Part shown: one piece after another, positions 7,193 through 13,399 of the stretch
Layout of the letters: every line of letters begins with the position of its first letter
How positions within the stretch are numbered: the first letter of the stretch is position 1
From: Kingella_B sp963529665
GTDB taxonomy: Bacteria; Pseudomonadota; Gammaproteobacteria; Burkholderiales; Neisseriaceae
Length of the DNA stretch: 19,848 nucleotides
Assembly (NCBI GenBank): GCA_963529665.1
Contig: CAUSAG010000030.1
Span: 1-19,848 of the forward strand
Direction: 5' to 3'
Position numbers and translations under genes: made by a program
The notes under the pieces: generated by a model
What the model was told of the DNA's origin: nothing
Seen by the model: the letters and a program-made list of their open reading frames with translations, nothing else
The model's database searches: none

Positions 7193-8467
7193 ATGAAACT
7201 GCTCATCATTGGCAACGGCGGCCGCGAACACGCCCTTGCATGGAAGCTCGCTCAATCGCCCAAAGTCGCCATTGTGTACGTTGCCACGGGCAACGCAGGC
7301 ACAGCCGCCGAGCCGAAAGTGCACAATCTCGCGCTCACCGCCCATGCCGATTTGATTGCCTTTTGCCAACGCGAAAACATCGCCTTCACCGTAGTCGGGC
7401 CCGAAGCGCCGCTTGCCGCAGGCATCGTGGACGATTTTCGCGCCGCAGGGCTGCCGATTTTCGGGCCAACCCGCGCTGCCGCTCAGCTGGAAAGTTCCAA
7501 AGATTTTGCTAAAGCCTTTATGCTGCGGCACGGCATTCCCACCGCGCAGTATCAAACCTTTGAAAACGCGCCCGCAGCGCATGATTACGTGAACCAAAAA
7601 GGCGCGCCCATCGTCATCAAAGCCGACGGGCTGGCGGCGGGCAAAGGTGTCATCGTTGCCATGACCTTGGATGAAGCGCACGCCGCCATCGATGATATGC
7701 TGTTGGGCAACAAAATGGGCAACGCTGGCGCGCGCGTGGTGATTGAAGATTTTTTGCAGGGCGAAGAAGCCAGCTTTATCGTGATGTCGGATGGCGACAA
7801 CGTGTTGCCGATGGCAACCAGCCAAGACCACAAACGCCTGCTGGACGGCGACCAAGGCTTGAACACAGGCGGCATGGGCGCATACAGCCCCGCGCCCGTG
7901 GTGAGCGAAGCCGTGTATCAGCGCGTGATGGACGAAATCATTCTGCCCACCATTCGCGGTATGAAAGCGGATGGCATTGAATTTACAGGATTTTTATACG
8001 CAGGCTTGATGATAGATGCGACAGGCGCGCCGCGCACGATTGAGTTTAACTGCCGCTTTGGCGACCCTGAAACGCAGCCGATTATGAGTCGCTTGGACAG
8101 CGATTTGGTGGATTTGATTGAAGCCGCGTTGCAGCGCAAATTGGACAGCGCAAGCGCGCAATGGAAGCTGCAAACCGCCGTGGGCGTGGTGCTGGCGGCG
8201 CAAAATTATCCCGATACGCCGAAAAAAGGCGACGTGATTCACGGCATTGATGCGGCGAACCAAATCGGCAAAGTGTTCCATGCAGGCACGGCGTTGAACG
8301 AGCGCGGCGAAGTGGTTACCAACGGCGGGCGCGTGTTGTGCGTAGTGGGCTTGGGTGATGATGTTGCCGCTGCCAAGCAGCAGGCGTATCAGGCGTTGGC
8401 AGAAGTGCAATTTGATGGCATGCAATATCGGACGGATATTGCGGACAAGGCGATTGGGCGCGGCTAG
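7193..8467 (+). CDS. purD: Phosphoribosylamine--glycine ligase (GAR synthetase)
   Basis: PurD joins 5-phosphoribosylamine and glycine with ATP to make GAR, the second step of purine synthesis, in the cytoplasm. It starts with the MKLLIIGNGGREHALAWKL substrate-binding loop. The ATP-grasp domain follows (about 105-300), with KADGLAAGKGV, EDFLQGEEAS, TGGMGAYSP and the metal-binding FNCRFGDPETQ. The C-terminal domain ends at residue 424, the usual length. The ATG at 7193 has AAAGGA about 6 bases upstream. The gene is a single transcription unit between DUS clusters; no strong promoter is visible among the repeats upstream. Confidence 0.96.
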   Translation: MKLLIIGNGGREHALAWKLAQSPKVAIVYVATGNAGTAAEPKVHNLALTAHADLIAFCQRENIAFTVVGPEAPLAAGIVDDFRAAGLPIFGPTRAAAQLESSKDFAKAFMLRHGIPTAQYQTFENAPAAHDYVNQKGAPIVIKADGLAAGKGVIVAMTLDEAHAAIDDMLLGNKMGNAGARVVIEDFLQGEEASFIVMSDGDNVLPMATSQDHKRLLDGDQGLNTGGMGAYSPAPVVSEAVYQRVMDEIILPTIRGMKADGIEFTGFLYAGLMIDATGAPRTIEFNCRFGDPETQPIMSRLDSDLVDLIEAALQRKLDSASAQWKLQTAVGVVLAAQNYPDTPKKGDVIHGIDAANQIGKVFHAGTALNERGEVVTNGGRVLCVVGLGDDVAAAKQQAYQALAEVQFDGMQYRTDIADKAIGRG

Positions 8468-8479
8468 GGTTGGATGGCG

Positions 8480-8523
8480 TTTCAGGCTGCCTTTGCGCGA
8501 ACGATGCCCAAGGCAGCCTGAAA
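8480..8523. terminator. DUS-pair terminator after purD
   Basis: TTTCAGGCTGCCTT (8480-8493) and its exact complement (8510-8523) enclose a 16-base loop, starting 12 bases after the purD stop. Confidence 0.6.
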
Positions 8524-8687
8524 ACCAAAATGGCGTGGCGACGGCTCGTCGCCAAATGGTTGATGCAACAGGGTTCGGTTGATTGGCAAAATGTCGGCAA
8601 GCCGCCGACACGCCATCGCGTACAGATTTTGCCAAGATTTCAGTCTAAAAGTTATTTGCCGATAAGGTCATCGGTGCGCAAAATCTG
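8523..8687. other. Hairpin-rich intergenic segment, possible non-coding RNA or repeat element
   Basis: After the purD terminator there is an array of non-DUS inverted repeats. One is a perfect 8-base stem with loop GCT (8536-8554, TGGCGACG/CGTCGCCA), extended by AACCA/TGGTT outside it. Another is TGTCGGC/GCCGACA (8592-8610). A third is a 10-base stem CAGATTTTGC/GCAAAATCTG (8623-8632 and 8678-8687) that encloses CCGAT/ATCGG (8659-8674). A short plus-strand reading frame covers the area, but it starts inside the DUS hairpin and has no ribosome-binding site, so I do not call it a gene. Confidence 0.4.
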
Positions 8688-8702
8688 AAACAGAGTTAAG
8701 CC

Positions 8703-8738
8703 AAAAGGCAGCCTGAAAACACATTCAGGCTGCCTTTT
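8703..8738. terminator. Strong bidirectional DUS-pair terminator
   Basis: AAAAGGCAGCCTGAA (8703-8717) and its complement (8724-8738) form a perfect 15-base stem with a 6-base loop. A-run and T-run flank it, so it has intrinsic terminator form in both directions. It lies 12 bases beyond the stop of the minus-strand small gene at 8751. Confidence 0.75.
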
Positions 8739-8750
8739 TGATAATGCGGA

Positions 8751-8957
8751 TTAGTGCTGCGGCGCGGCTGGTGCGGAGGCGCGTTGTTGTCGCGTTTTTT
8801 GTTTGGCAGCTTCCTGCTGCCTGCGCTGCTTGCGGATCAGGACGTGGCTTTCGCGCGTGCGCTGGGCTTTGGCGAGCGCGCCGTCTATGCGCTCAATCAG
8901 TGGCTTTTTCAGCATGTTGCGCGCATGGGCAAGCGGGGCGGCAGTAAGCAAGCTCAA
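8751..8957 (-). CDS. Small basic exported protein, 5' end probably frameshifted
   Basis: The open frame starts with TTG at 8957 and encodes 68 residues. A hydrophobic start ending in the signal-peptidase-like PLAHA is followed by a charged, Lys/Arg/Gln-rich helix (KAQRTRES ... RKQRRQQEAAKQKTRQQR) and a Pro/Ala tail. I do not recognise the family. The true start is probably upstream: a tandem ATGATG at 8995-8990 has a strong AAAGGA site but is in another frame that stops after 13 codons. The 68-residue frame, read back past the TTG, continues with IIYRLITA, which would complete a normal signal peptide if one base were restored near 8985-8990. Either this is a frameshifted gene or there is a sequencing error. 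A strong terminator follows the stop. Confidence 0.5.
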   Translation of the reverse strand: MSLLTAAPLAHARNMLKKPLIERIDGALAKAQRTRESHVLIRKQRRQQEAAKQKTRQQRASAPAAPQH

Positions 8958-9010
8958 TGCGGTAATGAGGCGATAAATGATTGGGTTCGCATCATATTTC
9001 CTTTCGTTTG

Positions 9011-9085
9011 AGGCAGCCTGAAAATTTTACTGCGGTTTGTGGTTTTGGTTTCACGGGACTCGCTTCGCTCGTTTTCAGGCTGCCT
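9011..9085. repeat. Converging DUS pair at the lpxB end
   Basis: AGGCAGCCTGAAAA (9011-9024) and its complement (9072-9085) flank 47 bases. The inner copy runs into the lpxB stop codon. The pair may terminate lpxB, but the long loop weakens that idea. Confidence 0.45.
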
Positions 9086-10229
9086 AACGGCATTCCGCCA
9101 ACACGGCATTTGCCGCCAGTTCATCCGTATTCAATCGCAGCATCTCATGCAGCTGCGCAAAATCGTTTTCCAGCGCGGTAACTTTTTCAGGCTGCCGATA
9201 CCAATCCAGCAGTGCGGCGGCGAGTTTTTCGGGCGTGGCATCGGCTTGCAGCAATTCGGGCACGGCATCTTTGTTCAACAAAATATTGGGCAAGCCAACG
9301 TGTGATACTTGGATTTTGCGCTTCACCAGCCAATAAGTGAGCGCGGAGAGTTTGTAGCTAATCACCATCGGGCGTTTGCACAACGCCACTTCCAGCGTTG
9401 CCGTGCCGCTGGTAACCAGCACCACATCCGCCGCCGTGCAAGCCAATTCGGTGCGCGCTGCTTGCAGGCGAATCGGTAGTTTTTCAAATTCAGGCTGCGC
9501 GAGAAAATATTGCAAACGCTCGCGCGCGACGGCGGTGGGGTAGGGCGCGATAAACTGCGCGTCGGGCAATTCGCGCAAAATCAGCTGCGCGGTGCGAAAG
9601 TAAATCGGCGCCATTTGGTTGATTTCGTTCACTTGGCTGCCCGCCAAAATCGCAAACACGGGCGTGTCGGCGGCGAGTTTCAGCCGTTCGCGCGCGGCGG
9701 CTTTGTCTGCCTGCATCGGCAGGGTTTGCGCCAGCGGATGCCCCACAAACAACGCCTTGCCGCCCGCCGCTTCATACAACGGCGCTTCCATGGGAAACAG
9801 GCACAGCACTTGGTTCACTTGCCGCACAATCTTGTTCACGCGCTCACGCTTCCATGCCCACACCGACGGTGAAACATAATGCACAGTGGGAATGCCCGCC
9901 GCTTTGAGCTGCTCCGCCACGCCCAGATTAAAATCGGGCGCATCAATGCCCACGAATACATCAGGGCGAAGCTGTTTTAACCGCGCCACCAGCTCGCGGC
10001 GAATTTTTAAGATTTCAGGCAGCCGTTTGATCACTTCGGCATAGCCGCGCACGGCAAGGCGCTCTTGGTCAAACAGGCTTTGGCAGCCTGCGGCAATCAT
10101 GCGCGCGCCGCCGATGCCGATAAATTGGGCATCGGGGCGTTGTTTTTTGATGGCTTCAATTAGGTGCGCGCCGAGCAAATCGCCCGAGGCTTCGCCTGCA
10201 CACAGGGCGATGGTTAGAGGTTTGGACAT
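9084..10229 (-). CDS. lpxB: Lipid-A-disaccharide synthase
   Basis: LpxB is a membrane-associated glycosyltransferase that joins UDP-2,3-diacylglucosamine and lipid X into the lipid A disaccharide backbone. Family motifs are clear: CAGEASGDLLGA at residues 10-21, FIGIGGARM (about 36-44), GIDAPDFNL, YVSPSVWAWK with the conserved aromatic cluster, VGHPLAQTLP, and TSGTATLEVAL near the C-terminal donor site. The length (381 aa) is normal. The ATG at 10229 has no strong ribosome-binding site, but MSKPLTIALCAGE matches the family start. In many bacteria lpxB follows lpxA; here it stands alone. Together with lptD and surA it gives the window several outer-membrane biogenesis genes. DUS cores lie inside near 9188 and 9488. 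Confidence 0.96.
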   Translation of the reverse strand: MSKPLTIALCAGEASGDLLGAHLIEAIKKQRPDAQFIGIGGARMIAAGCQSLFDQERLAVRGYAEVIKRLPEILKIRRELVARLKQLRPDVFVGIDAPDFNLGVAEQLKAAGIPTVHYVSPSVWAWKRERVNKIVRQVNQVLCLFPMEAPLYEAAGGKALFVGHPLAQTLPMQADKAAARERLKLAADTPVFAILAGSQVNEINQMAPIYFRTAQLILRELPDAQFIAPYPTAVARERLQYFLAQPEFEKLPIRLQAARTELACTAADVVLVTSGTATLEVALCKRPMVISYKLSALTYWLVKRKIQVSHVGLPNILLNKDAVPELLQADATPEKLAAALLDWYRQPEKVTALENDFAQLHEMLRLNTDELAANAVLAECR

Positions 10230-10537
10230 GATGTTTTTTGAATAAGCAAGAACGGGGCTATTTTAAAGGAAATGGCAAAGGGCAGCCTGAAAATGTGGGT
10301 GGGCGTGGTTTCAGGCTGCCTTTGGCTGCGAATGTAAGAACGAATAGGCAGCCTGAAAATGCGAAACGGCTGGGCAAGCGAGCGCGGGTTGCTCAACGGC
10401 GTTATTTTGTTTACGCTATTTCATGCGCCGTTTCGTTTGGCAGGTGGGCAACAGTTTTCAGGCTGCCGTTTCGTGCATAAGCCAGCAAAAAGACAGCCTG
10501 AAACGCACGTTCCCTCGTTTCAGGCTGCCTTGGCAAA
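10230..10537. other. DUS-dense intergenic region between lpxB and the RNB-family gene
   Basis: These 308 bases hold six DUS cores: two converging near 10281 and 10309, one forward near 10347, one reverse near 10455, and a converging pair at 10494-10527. I see no gene with a ribosome-binding site. On the minus strand a TAAAAT box (about 10260-10265) may be part of the lpxB promoter, without a clear -35. Confidence 0.55.
10494..10527 (-). terminator. Terminator of the RNB-family gene
   Basis: CAGCCTGAAACG (10494-10505) and its complement (10516-10527) form a 12-base stem with a 10-base loop. On the minus strand the stem is followed by TCTTTTT, so it has the form of an intrinsic terminator about 10 bases after the stop at 10538. 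Confidence 0.7.
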
Positions 10538-12397
10538 TTACCCCGCCACGTTCACATACTTCAACGCGATAAACTGCTTCTCGCTGTCCACTTCACTAAT
10601 CGCCAGTTTCACCAGCGTTTTGGGCGCGATTTCCAGCGGGATGCCTGTGGCGCGCGCCATCAGCGGCAGGCCGTCGATGCGCACGAGGTCGTCTTTCAAC
10701 ACCGTGGCGTTGATTTCGCGCACGTTTTCCTGTTCCAGCCACACCAAAGACCAATAGCTTTCCATGCTGTCTTGAAATTCGCGGTAGGCGGTATAAGCGC
10801 TCTCAAACGCAACCAGCTCGGCAAACAAGGCGCTGTCGTTTTTGGCAAAGCGCGGCGCGGCGTGTTGCAGCAAGGTTTGCAGCTGCTTTTGGTTCACATA
10901 ATCGCAGGCGCGGCGCAGCGGCGAAGTAAACCAGCCATAATGTTGCACATTCATGCCGATATGCGGCTCAGATTGCGTGCTCATGCGCACGCGCCCGCTC
11001 GGCTGCACGCGGAAAATACCGCTGGTGTCGTTGTCGTGCAGCATTTGCGCCCATGTGGTGTTTGCCAGAATCATCATTTCGCTCACCAGCGTGTCTATCG
11101 GCGAACCGCGCTCGCGGCGCACAATTTGCACCTTGCCTTGCGCGTCAAATTCAATGCCGTAGTCGTATTTTTTTGGCGCGTCGGGGTCTTCGTAGCGATC
11201 GCGGCGTTTTTGCAATTCGTGCGACAAGCCCAGCAAATAAATCAAATCGGCATGATGGGGAAACTGCGGCTCGGTCGCGCTGCCGATGCCTGTTTCGCTG
11301 TTGAAATAGGGCTCAATGTCTTGAATACGCAGGTTGGTTTCAATGAACACGCGCTCAATTTTGGTTTCGGGCGCGGAAAGTTCGCCATCGGGCGAAACGT
11401 TGAAATACACGCTGAATGCGGGGCGTGCTGCGCCTGCATCTAGGCTGAATGTGCTAATCCAGCTTTCAGGCAGCATGGTGATTTTGTGCGCGGGGTAGTA
11501 TACGGTGGATTGGCGTTGGAACACGATGCGTTCCATTTCGCTGTCGGCTTCGATGGCAAGCGCGGGGGCGGCGATGTGGATGCCGATACGTTTGCTGCCG
11601 TTGCCCAAATCTTGCACCGAAAGCGCGTCGTCCACTTCGCTGGTGTCGCGGTCGTCAATGGAAAAGGCGCGCACGTTTTCGGCAAGGGGTAAATCGTTTT
11701 CAGGCTGCCTTGGCGCGGCAACGTGGTCAAAGCCGATTCCTTGCGGAAAGTTTTTGTATTCAAAGCGTTGCACTAAATAATCGGGCAAGGCTTGGATGGC
11801 ACCGATATGTTTGGCAAGCTCGTAGGCGGAAAGTTTGAGCGCATCGGCAGCTTTACAAAAGGCTTTGTAGGACAGCGCTTGCTTATCGGGCGCGTGCAGA
11901 ATTTTGGGCAAATCGGCGGCGATGGCATCGGGCAGGCAGCCTGAAACCATGCTTTGCGCCCACGCTGCTATTTGCGCTTCTTGCTCGGCTTTGCGCGCCA
12001 TGCTGGCGAGAGCTTGCTGCAAGATGTCGGCGGGCGCGGCGCGGAAGTTGTTTTTGCCTTTTTTGTGGAAATACATTGGCGCGGCATACAGCGCGATAAA
12101 CGTGGCGGCGAGTTGGATTTTGCTGGGCTGGTTACCAAAATATTCGGTGGCGGCGTGTTCGGCGGAAAATTCGTCTTCGCCCACGGCTTCCCACAGCAGC
12201 TCGGTGTCTATTTCGGCGGCTTCGGCTTGCGCGGCGGCTAAAAAGGCTTCCATGTCGCCGTCAAATTCTATGAATGCGTTGGCGGCTTTGATTTTGACGC
12301 GCTTGCCGTGTTGGGTGTCGGCTTGGTAGGTGGCGTCGTTTTTTTGGACGATGCTGGCAACTTTCAGGCTGCCGCCGTCTTCGTAAAAGATGTTCAT
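10538..12397 (-). CDS. RNB-domain exoribonuclease (RNase II/R superfamily)
   Basis: RNase II-family enzymes degrade RNA from the 3' end in the cytoplasm. The RNB catalytic block FSIDDRDTSEVDDALS is at residues 246-261, with acidic residues D248, D249, D251, E254, D256 and D257; downstream are the typical IGIHIAAPA and YYPAHKITMLPE segments. Classical enzymes have Asp where E254 stands, so one metal ligand is conservatively changed. The N-terminal 240 residues do not show the classical cold-shock domains. The C-terminus (about 575-619) may be a small S1-like barrel. At 619 aa it resembles the short RNB proteins of beta-proteobacteria rather than RNase R. The leader before ATG 12397 is C-rich and lacks a Shine-Dalgarno site. 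A DUS is read in frame as RQPEN (near 11699). Confidence 0.85.
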   Translation of the reverse strand: MNIFYEDGGSLKVASIVQKNDATYQADTQHGKRVKIKAANAFIEFDGDMEAFLAAAQAEAAEIDTELLWEAVGEDEFSAEHAATEYFGNQPSKIQLAATFIALYAAPMYFHKKGKNNFRAAPADILQQALASMARKAEQEAQIAAWAQSMVSGCLPDAIAADLPKILHAPDKQALSYKAFCKAADALKLSAYELAKHIGAIQALPDYLVQRFEYKNFPQGIGFDHVAAPRQPENDLPLAENVRAFSIDDRDTSEVDDALSVQDLGNGSKRIGIHIAAPALAIEADSEMERIVFQRQSTVYYPAHKITMLPESWISTFSLDAGAARPAFSVYFNVSPDGELSAPETKIERVFIETNLRIQDIEPYFNSETGIGSATEPQFPHHADLIYLLGLSHELQKRRDRYEDPDAPKKYDYGIEFDAQGKVQIVRRERGSPIDTLVSEMMILANTTWAQMLHDNDTSGIFRVQPSGRVRMSTQSEPHIGMNVQHYGWFTSPLRRACDYVNQKQLQTLLQHAAPRFAKNDSALFAELVAFESAYTAYREFQDSMESYWSLVWLEQENVREINATVLKDDLVRIDGLPLMARATGIPLEIAPKTLVKLAISEVDSEKQFIALKYVNVAG

Positions 12398-12429
12398 GGG
12401 CGTGGGCTTGGATGGGGTAAAAGGGGGCG

Positions 12430-12435
12430 ATTATA
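12430..12435 (-). promoter_or_regulatory. -10 box of the RNB-family gene
   Basis: A perfect TATAAT on the minus strand (12435-12430) lies 33 bases before the ATG. The expected -35 region has no good match; a DUS variant (AGGCAGGCTGAA) occupies the spacer. The transcript leader would be only about 25 bases. Confidence 0.5.
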
Positions 12436-12495
12436 GCCCAAAGGCAGGCTGAAAACCGATTGGGCAGATGATTTGGGCTGAATTGAGCAGATATG

Positions 12496-12526
12496 AAAAA
12501 ACCCTGTTCGCTTGGAACAGGGTTTT
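12496..12526 (-). terminator. Intrinsic terminator after tRNA-Leu
   Basis: AAAACCCTGTTC (12498-12509) and its complement (12515-12526) form a 12-base stem with a 5-base loop. On the minus strand the hairpin ends in TTTTTT. It begins 7 bases after the tRNA 3' end and contains no DUS. Confidence 0.85.
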
Positions 12527-12532
12527 GGGATT

Positions 12533-12617
12533 TGGTGCCCAGGGTCGGACTCGAACCGACACACCTTGCGGCGGGGGATTTTGAGTCCCCTGCGTCTACC
12601 AATTTCGCCACCTGGGC
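12533..12617 (-). tRNA. tRNA-Leu, anticodon CAA
   Basis: The minus strand folds as a class II tRNA of 85 bases including an encoded CCA end. The acceptor stem GCCCAGG pairs with CCTGGGC, and the D-arm contains GCGAAATTGGTAGACGC. The anticodon stem GGGGA/TCCCC holds the loop CTCAAAA (anticodon CAA, reading UUG). A variable arm of the leucine type (GCCGCAAGGTGT) and the T-arm TCGGTTCGAGTCCGA follow. It has its own promoter and terminator, so it is an independent unit. Confidence 0.97.
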
Positions 12618-12634
12618 AGGTGTTGAAGTGCGCC

Positions 12635-12662
12635 ATTTTACGGATTTTGGCGGGGCTGTCAA
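12635..12662 (-). promoter_or_regulatory. Promoter of tRNA-Leu
   Basis: On the minus strand a perfect TTGACA (12662-12657) and TAAAAT (12640-12635) are 16 bases apart. Transcription would begin about 10 bases before the mature tRNA. Confidence 0.8.
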
Positions 12663-12741
12663 ATGGTATTTGGGTGGGGATGGGTAGGGGGTTGTTTGGT
12701 ATGGGGATTTTGTTTGCTGCGGCAGCCTGAAAGTGCGTTGG

Positions 12742-12770
12742 TTGATTCAATTTTACAATTTTACTATGCT
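12742..12770 (+). promoter_or_regulatory. Promoter of the 12818 gene, followed by a 5' hairpin
   Basis: TTGATT (12742-12747) and TATGCT (12765-12770) are 17 bases apart. Just at the expected transcription start stands a perfect hairpin, GGTAGTT/AACTACC with loop CATTC (12776-12794). The mRNA would therefore begin with a stem-loop, which could stabilise it or be a repressor site. Confidence 0.55.
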
Positions 12771-12817
12771 ATGCGGGTAGTTCATTCAACTACCTAAGTA
12801 ATTACAGAAAGCTCAAT

Positions 12818-13342
12818 ATGGATAAAGTATCAAATGATTTTGAATTTCTAGAAACTGTTTTGTGTGAATTTGTTTCGCAAAAACATATTACCAACCGATT
12901 AAACGCTATTTATTCATGCGACATTACAGGCTGGGAAAATTGGCTGCAAGTGGAATTGGGGCTGTTTTTTAATGAACACCCTGAAATAAAAGAATGGAAT
13001 AGAGAGCAGCGGCATGATTTGGATAAGCGCAAGCATTCAATTCATAATACTGCTGCCATTGATTTTTACATTCGTCAAAAATACAAACAGAGTGCTATCC
13101 CTTTGGAGATTAAACAGCATTTTGAAGCATCAGTGTGCATCAATAGTATGGCAAACGACATTGAAAAATTTGAAAAAATCAAGCAATCAGATAGTATTAC
13201 AGACCGCGCATTGTGGTGCATGGGTATACATAGACAAGTGGAAGAAGATTATGCCCGACGACTTGTTGCCAACAAGGGCTTTGATAAATACGTTTTGGTT
13301 TACCCTATTAAAAAAACAGAATACATGATGACTTTGTTTTAA
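12818..13342 (+). CDS. Orphan protein with a PD-(D/E)XK nuclease-like residue pattern
   Basis: I do not recognise the exact family. The 174-residue protein has no signal peptide or membrane helix. The order of residues fits the PD-(D/E)XK nuclease fold. A helix carries E46 (WLQVELGLFF), strand IDFYI carries D82, and strand AIPLEIK carries E97 and K99, which together make the D-(14)-ExK motif. A later helix has DIEKF (114-118). By family knowledge these would bind a metal and cut DNA or RNA, but whether it is active is inference. Base composition is far more AT-rich than mutS or the RNB gene, and the gene contains no DUS, both signs of acquisition. It has its own promoter, and a terminator on its 3' side. 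The ATG at 12818 has only AGAAAGC about 10 bases upstream as a ribosome site. There is no obvious methylase or antitoxin partner. Confidence 0.7.
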   Translation: MDKVSNDFEFLETVLCEFVSQKHITNRLNAIYSCDITGWENWLQVELGLFFNEHPEIKEWNREQRHDLDKRKHSIHNTAAIDFYIRQKYKQSAIPLEIKQHFEASVCINSMANDIEKFEKIKQSDSITDRALWCMGIHRQVEEDYARRLVANKGFDKYVLVYPIKKTEYMMTLF

Positions 13343-13351
13343 TCCAATAAG

Positions 13352-13393
13352 GCAGCCTGAAAATGGAAAATTCCGTTTTCAGGCTGCTTTTTT
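13352..13393 (+). terminator. Intrinsic terminator built on a DUS pair
   Basis: GCAGCCTGAAAA (13352-13363) pairs with 13376-13387, and the inner GGAA/TTCC extends the stem. TTTTTT follows directly (13388-13393). It terminates the orphan gene 10 bases after its stop and separates it from the convergent mutS. Confidence 0.8.
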
Positions 13394-13399
13394 ATATTT

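Noticed and set aside
7169..7855. Minus-strand open frame opposite purD
   Set aside because: It is the complement of the conserved purD ATP-grasp region and has no start signals.
8470..8688. Plus-strand open frame of 72 codons after purD
   Set aside because: It starts within the DUS hairpin of purD, lacks a ribosome site and follows the hairpin array; structure rather than coding explains the region better.
12818..13342. Toxin-antitoxin or restriction-modification pair
   Set aside because: Only one gene is present between two terminators, with no methylase or antitoxin-like partner on either side.
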